DNA of 26,360 nucleotides from Bacillota bacterium. Lineage in GTDB: Bacteria > Bacillota > Clostridia > Oscillospirales > Ruminococcaceae. This document shows, in pieces, positions 23,331 through 26,360 of the stretch; position 1 is the first letter of the stretch, and each line of letters opens with the position of its first letter. Location: the NCBI GenBank assembly GCA_023415575.1, contig JAEZKF010000017.1, positions 1 through 26,360 on the forward strand. The letters are read 5' to 3'. A program made the translations under genes and the position numbers. The notes below the pieces were generated by a model. The model made no database searches. It saw only the letters and a program-made list of their open reading frames with translations, and was not told the origin of the DNA.

Positions 23331-23347
23331 CTGCTATAATATAGCAG
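23331..23347. promoter_or_regulatory. Perfect 17-bp palindrome with overlapping divergent -10 elements
   Basis: CTGCTATA-A-TATAGCAG is a perfect inverted repeat. On the plus strand it contains TGCTATAAT and on the minus strand TGCTATATT, both extended -10 elements. The minus-strand one is well placed for the lipoprotein gene (about 45 bp before its ATG). The symmetry could reflect a bidirectional promoter or a regulator site. Confidence 0.5.
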
Positions 23348-23364
23348 AAATTTGCGCAGGAGCG

Positions 23365-23384
23365 ATGTTTCCTGCATGAAACAT
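23365..23384. promoter_or_regulatory. Operator-like dyad
   Basis: ATGTTTC (23365-23371) and GAAACAT (23378-23384) are perfect inverted arms around CTGCAT; only the two spacer ends break symmetry over 20 bp. A second overlapping inverted repeat, GCAGGA (23356-23361) with TCCTGC (23370-23375), could form a competing hairpin. The binding protein is unknown. Confidence 0.45.
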
Positions 23385-23422
23385 TATTTTTTAATCATGA
23401 AAGAAGCTTTTATTACATTATT

Positions 23423-23458
23423 ATGATTTGCTAGAAATCATAGGGTTGTTATGATTTT
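23423..23458. promoter_or_regulatory. Second operator-like dyad with an extra half-site and promoter
   Basis: TATGATTT (23423-23430) and AAATCATA (23436-23443) are perfect 8-bp arms with a 5-nt spacer; the same TATGATTT recurs as a half-site at 23451-23458. A plus-strand promoter candidate overlaps: TTGCTA (23429-23434), 16 bp, TATGAT (23451-23456). Binding of a regulator here would block that promoter. Confidence 0.45.
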
Positions 23459-23482
23459 CCATCACCTTTTGGGGATGACAGC

Positions 23483-23563
23483 ATGAACGAACCTTTTACT
23501 AAAAAACACAGCCCATTTCGAGATGAAATGAGCTTGTGTGCGCTTAAGCCCCCTAATTCTTGA
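23483..23563 (+). CDS. Doubtful 26-codon open reading frame
   Basis: An ATG at 23483 opens a 26-codon frame (begins MNEPFTKKHS, ends ALKPPNS) closed by TGA at 23561-23563. It lies about 20 nt after the expected start of transcription from the promoter candidate at 23429-23456, and GGGGA lies 8 nt before the ATG, so expression is conceivable. Against it, the hairpin at 23506-23539 lies inside the frame, the product has no recognisable feature, and frames this short are frequent by chance. No function can be proposed. Confidence 0.15.
   Translation: MNEPFTKKHSPFRDEMSLCALKPPNS
23506..23539 (-). terminator. Hairpin with T run on the minus strand
   Basis: CATTTC (23514-23519) and GAAATG (23525-23530) form the inner stem with a 5-nt loop. 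The outer parts AGC/GCT and ACAC/GTGT extend it past one mismatch and one bulged T. On the minus strand six T follow the stem, as in an intrinsic terminator. No minus-strand gene is known upstream of it, so it may block antisense transcripts or belong to a decayed unit. Confidence 0.45.
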
Positions 23564-23599
23564 ACCGATGGAATTTAGATGTAAATAATGAAAAAGGTA

Positions 23600-23648
23600 T
23601 TGCATTTTCCATCAAGACGTGCTACTATTAACCTACCGAACGGTAGGT
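23600..23648 (+). promoter_or_regulatory. Promoter and TetR operator of the tetR-reductase-methyltransferase operon
   Basis: TTGCAT (23600-23605) and TACTAT (23623-23628) are 17 bp apart, a standard sigma-A promoter. Directly downstream, ACCTACCG-AA-CGGTAGGT (23631-23648) is a perfect 18-bp palindrome of the form bound by TetR-family repressors, placed over the expected transcription start. Binding would block initiation, so autorepression is likely. Confidence 0.85.
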
Positions 23649-23671
23649 AGTTTCGTGGAGGGAGATCAATC

Positions 23672-24253
23672 GTGACAAAGGCATTGATATTAAAAGAGGC
23701 TTTGGAGTTGTTTACGTCCAAAGGCTATGAAGGAACCAGCATGGATGATATTGCAAAGGCGGTAGGGATTCGCAAGGCCTCGCTTTACTCGCACTTCACG
23801 GGTAAGGAAAGCATCTTTTCTGCGATTTTTGTGGATATTCTCGTTGAATACACGGATTACGTTGATAAACTGACCAATGTGGATGAAACAGATGATGTCG
23901 TAGACCACCTGAAAAGAATCTTTACAGACTTCATCCTCTATTGCCACAACAATCTAAAGATGTATTTCTGGGATCGGTATTTTTACTACCCGCCGGATTT
24001 CTTAGCATCCTATATCCGCGAAAGAACGTATGAGACGCAGCAGGTCTTTATCGATAGGATTTGCATGCTGCTTGAGAAAGGTATCAGGGATAAGAAAATC
24101 AAGAATCTGCCCGTAAGGGATCTTGCGCTTTCTTATTACTATCTCATGATTGGTATTTCGATGTCGGTAAAAATGTATGAGGAGGCGGAACTTAGGCAGG
24201 ATATTGAGCACGCATTAAATGGACTGATACAAGGCTTTATAGTTTCAGAGTAA
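23672..24253 (+). CDS. TetR-family transcriptional regulator
   Basis: A 193-residue TetR/AcrR repressor. The N-terminal DNA-binding domain (about 1-50) has the classic pattern ALELFTSKGYEGTSMDDIAK followed by AVGIRKASLYSHFTGKESIF, with the recognition helix around KASLYSHF. The all-helical C-terminal part is the ligand pocket and dimer interface and is divergent, with many aromatic residues (YFWDRYFYYPP), compatible with a hydrophobic or aromatic ligand. It starts at GTG (23672), 7 nt after GGAGGGAG, only 23 bp past the palindromic operator that it presumably binds. The aldo/keto reductase gene starts 13 bp after its stop, so the regulator heads its own target operon. Confidence 0.92.
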   Translation: MTKALILKEALELFTSKGYEGTSMDDIAKAVGIRKASLYSHFTGKESIFSAIFVDILVEYTDYVDKLTNVDETDDVVDHLKRIFTDFILYCHNNLKMYFWDRYFYYPPDFLASYIRERTYETQQVFIDRICMLLEKGIRDKKIKNLPVRDLALSYYYLMIGISMSVKMYEEAELRQDIEHALNGLIQGFIVSE

Positions 24254-24266
24254 AGGAGTGTGTATT

Positions 24267-25241
24267 ATGCAAAAAAGAAAGTTAGGCAAAAGCGGTATTG
24301 AGGTCAGTCCCATGGGGTTTGGGTGCTGGGCAATCGGCGGCCCCTTTCGGTTATTTGGCCTGCCGGATGGCTGGGGCGAAATCGATGACAACGAGTCAAT
24401 CCGTGCCATTCACACGGCGATTGATTTAGGGGTTAACTTCTTTGACACCGCTGACGCATATGGCATCGGGCATAGTGAGGTTGTTCTGGGCGAAGCAATA
24501 AAGGGGATGCGCGATAAGGTTATTATCGCAACAAAGGGCGGATACGTTTATGACACAGAAGAGCGCAATTTGACTGGTGAAAACACCTCGCCGCAATACA
24601 TACGTAAAGCGCTGGAAGCCTCCTTAAAAAGGCTCGGGACCGATTATATTGATCTTTATCAAATCCACAACGGAGTAGTCCCCGAAAAGGATTTCCTCCC
24701 CTTGTTTCATGAGCTTGATAAGCTGGTTGCCGAGGGAAAAATTCGCACCTATGGCTGGAGCACATGGAGTGCAAAGAATGCAAAACTCTTCGCAGAGAAG
24801 ACAAACGGCACTGCAATCCAAAGTAAGGGCAATCTGTTTACCTATGATTCGGCGCTGGCAGAGGCTTGCGAGAGTAATCAGCTTGCAAACATCAACAACC
24901 AACCCTTGGCGATGGGATTTTTATCGGGGAAGTTCAATAAAGACACCGTCTTTTCGCCGGATGATGTTCGTGCCGCTCCCCATACGTGGACAGAGTACTT
25001 TGAAGACGGCAAGCCCAAGCCGGCCTTTTTAAAGAAGCTGGAGGGGGTAAGGGAAATCCTGCAAAGTGGTGGACGTACCGTCGCGCAGGGCGCCTTGGCC
25101 TGGCTGTGGGCAAAAAGCGAGACCAACATACCCATTCCCGGCTTTAAGAGCGTAAAACAGGCCGAAGATAATGCCAAAGCCATGGAGTTTGGCCCGCTCA
25201 GCAGCGAACAGCTTAGACAGATAGACGATCTGCTGCGCTGA
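24267..25241 (+). CDS. Aldo/keto reductase
   Basis: A 324-residue NADPH-dependent aldo/keto reductase with the full catalytic tetrad: Asp60 in FFDTAD, Tyr65 in AYG, Lys90 in ATKGG and His134 in YQIHN. The start KRKLGKSGIEVSPMGFGCW is typical of the AKR11/12-like (YhdN/YajO-type) bacterial group. The barrel is complete, and the C-terminal cofactor segment (IPIPGFKSVKQAEDNAKA) is present. The ATG at 24267 lies 8 nt after AAAGGAG; an in-frame GTG at 24258 overlaps that site and is less likely. It is co-transcribed with the TetR regulator (13-bp gap), so it probably reduces an aldehyde, quinone or related compound that the regulator senses. The actual substrate is unknown. Confidence 0.93.
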   Translation: MQKRKLGKSGIEVSPMGFGCWAIGGPFRLFGLPDGWGEIDDNESIRAIHTAIDLGVNFFDTADAYGIGHSEVVLGEAIKGMRDKVIIATKGGYVYDTEERNLTGENTSPQYIRKALEASLKRLGTDYIDLYQIHNGVVPEKDFLPLFHELDKLVAEGKIRTYGWSTWSAKNAKLFAEKTNGTAIQSKGNLFTYDSALAEACESNQLANINNQPLAMGFLSGKFNKDTVFSPDDVRAAPHTWTEYFEDGKPKPAFLKKLEGVREILQSGGRTVAQGALAWLWAKSETNIPIPGFKSVKQAEDNAKAMEFGPLSSEQLRQIDDLLR

Positions 25242-25293
25242 TTGGAATGATATATCGAGTGCTATATGATTTCGGCAGAAAGAAGGCGGATTC

Positions 25294-26076
25294 ATGGAAA
25301 ACGTTAGCGGGTTGGAAACTACCTTTAATACTGTTTACTCCGAGTACGACAAATGGCGTCCTACTTATGTGAAGGAACTCTACGATGATATTTTTGCAGC
25401 CAAAGAGATAGACGCTTCCAGCAATGTATTAGAAATCGGCATAGGCACAGGTCAGGCAACCCTCCCCTTTCTTGAAAAAGGCTGTGCACTGTCGGCTATC
25501 GAGCTCGGCAGTGAGCTCGCACAGTATGTCAAGCAGAAGTATCTGGACTACTCAAGGTTTGATGTGATAAACACGGCTTTTCAGGATTATGAATGCAGGC
25601 CCAATTCCTTTGACTTGGTTTTTTCTGCTACGGCTTTTCACTGGATACCTGAGGAAATCGGATATCCAAAGGTATATGAAATCCTCAAAAGCGGCGGTGT
25701 CTTTGCCCGTTTTGCAAATCATCCATACAAGGATAAAGGCCGGGAAGCGCTTCATCAGGCAATACAAAAGCTGTATTCCGTGTACATGCCTCGTGAAGCG
25801 GAACATAATGAATACAGCGAGGATGATGCAAGAAAGCTTGCTGAAACGGCTAGCAAATACGGCTTTGTGGACTCGACCTATTATCTGTACCGCAGAACAA
25901 GAACCTTTACCGCTAAGGAGTACACCTGCCTTCTCGGAACATACTCGGATCATATTGCGATCGAGGAGCGCACGAGGAAAAAGTTTTTTGCGGAGATTGA
26001 AGGGGTTATCAATGACTTCGGCGGCGAGATTACGGTATACGATACCTTAGACTTGCAGCTGGCTAGGAAGCCGTAG
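25294..26076 (+). CDS. Class I SAM-dependent methyltransferase
   Basis: A 260-residue class I methyltransferase. Motif I VLEIGIGTGQ (45-54) binds SAM, Glu70 at the end of the second strand should hold the ribose, and the SATAFHWI stretch (about 109-116) is the motif IV region typical of the Methyltransf_11/25 group related to trans-aconitate and ubiquinone-type enzymes. The N-terminal FNTVYSEYDKWRPTY is the usual lead-in for small-molecule methyltransferases in Bacillota. It follows the aldo/keto reductase by 52 bp and is closed by the terminator at 26105-26138, so it is taken as the third gene of the TetR operon. AGAAGGCGG precedes the ATG. The methyl acceptor cannot be predicted. Confidence 0.9.
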   Translation: MENVSGLETTFNTVYSEYDKWRPTYVKELYDDIFAAKEIDASSNVLEIGIGTGQATLPFLEKGCALSAIELGSELAQYVKQKYLDYSRFDVINTAFQDYECRPNSFDLVFSATAFHWIPEEIGYPKVYEILKSGGVFARFANHPYKDKGREALHQAIQKLYSVYMPREAEHNEYSEDDARKLAETASKYGFVDSTYYLYRRTRTFTAKEYTCLLGTYSDHIAIEERTRKKFFAEIEGVINDFGGEITVYDTLDLQLARKP

Positions 26077-26104
26077 TAAGAGCTTGTTTATAGCAAAAAC
26101 ATAT

Positions 26105-26138
26105 AGAGGGACTCGGTTTAGGCTGAGTCACTCTTTTT
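26105..26138 (+). terminator. Rho-independent terminator of the TetR operon
   Basis: AGAG and GACTC (26105-26114) pair with GAGTC and CTCT (26125-26134), with one G/A mismatch between the two segments, and T5 follows (26134-26138). It is 28 bp beyond the methyltransferase stop codon. Confidence 0.85.
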
Positions 26139-26360
26139 GACGAAACACAACGCTCAATACTTCATCAAACTATGCCGTATTTCTTCATAAATAGTATGTT
26201 TCCGTGTTGGTTTCCTATGGCTCGAAAGTCAAACAAATAAGCATCCCCCGGCAAAGCCGGGGGTATTTCACATGCGGGCATAGCCCTCTGTTCTTCGCGG
26301 ACGCGTCAAACGCGTAATACGGTCTGCCAACTGCGTAAGACTGTTACTTGCCGCCCGTAA
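26139..26360. other. Gene-free right edge with palindromes
   Basis: No gene is supportable in these 222 bp. The stretch holds the CCCCCGGC/GCCGGGGG hairpin (26245-26263), the ACGCGT-CAA-ACGCGT dyad (26301-26315) and a 14-bp segment (26320-26333) that resembles the left edge in inverted orientation. These may be parts of a dispersed repeat or of the end of a mobile element cut off by the window. Confidence 0.4.
26245..26263. repeat. GC-rich palindromic hairpin, REP-like
   Basis: CCCCCGGC (26245-26252) and GCCGGGGG (26256-26263) form a perfect 8-bp stem with an AAA loop. No strong T run follows (TATTT on the plus strand). Terminator and repeated extragenic palindrome are both possible; hairpins of this kind also mark ends of IS200/IS605 elements, but no transposase is visible. 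Confidence 0.45.

Overview
The window looks like chromosomal DNA of a low-to-mid-GC Bacillota, most likely a gut-type Clostridia (Oscillospiraceae/Ruminococcaceae-like). This is an inference from gene content: an exporter of the heterodimer-like clostridial ABC type, a DegV protein, a MoxR/DUF58/transglutaminase operon, a lipobox lipoprotein, a giant secreted protein built of InlB-type and Ig-like modules, AAGGAG-type ribosome binding sites and sigma-A promoters. No rRNA, tRNA, CRISPR array, phage gene or intact transposase was seen.

Layout. 1-170: gene-free edge with two palindromic hairpins. 171-4638 (minus): a tightly coupled three-gene operon, MoxR ATPase > DUF58 > membrane transglutaminase, joined by two 4-bp ATGA overlaps. 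4873-6615 (plus): ABC exporter, ending at a perfect bidirectional terminator. 6718-11355 (minus): a four-gene four-carbon acid-sugar cassette, DeoR regulator > DUF1537 kinase > PdxA-type dehydrogenase > GntP permease, behind a consensus promoter that contains an operator-like dyad. 11431-11957: AT-rich intergenic stretch with an extended -10 promoter and a foldable segment. 11958-14105 (plus): DegV protein and an MFS permease, each followed by a hairpin terminator. 14316-22613 (minus): one giant (2765-residue) secreted protein filling almost a third of the window. 22917-23291 (minus): small lipoprotein. 23292-23671: gene-poor region rich in dyads. 23672-26076 (plus): TetR regulator > aldo/keto reductase > methyltransferase, starting at a textbook promoter and palindromic operator. 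26077-26360: terminator and further palindromes.

How the genes work together. The GntP-PdxA-DUF1537-DeoR set reads as a complete inducible pathway: import of a four-carbon sugar acid, 4-phosphorylation, NAD-dependent oxidation with decarboxylation to a triose phosphate, and control by a phosphosugar-sensing repressor. MoxR-DUF58-transglutaminase is a widespread envelope operon of unsettled function. The TetR operon probably answers a small toxic or electrophilic compound. The giant protein is the most unusual item: a Cys-rich N-terminus, a duplicated FYSG-containing unit, a large central part I cannot assign, an array of InlB-type repeats alternating with YxVxxY modules, Ig-like repeats, and an IPETG motif without the hydrophobic segment needed for sortase anchoring.

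All family calls come from reading the translated sequence; no database search was run. Promoter and operator calls are pattern matches only.
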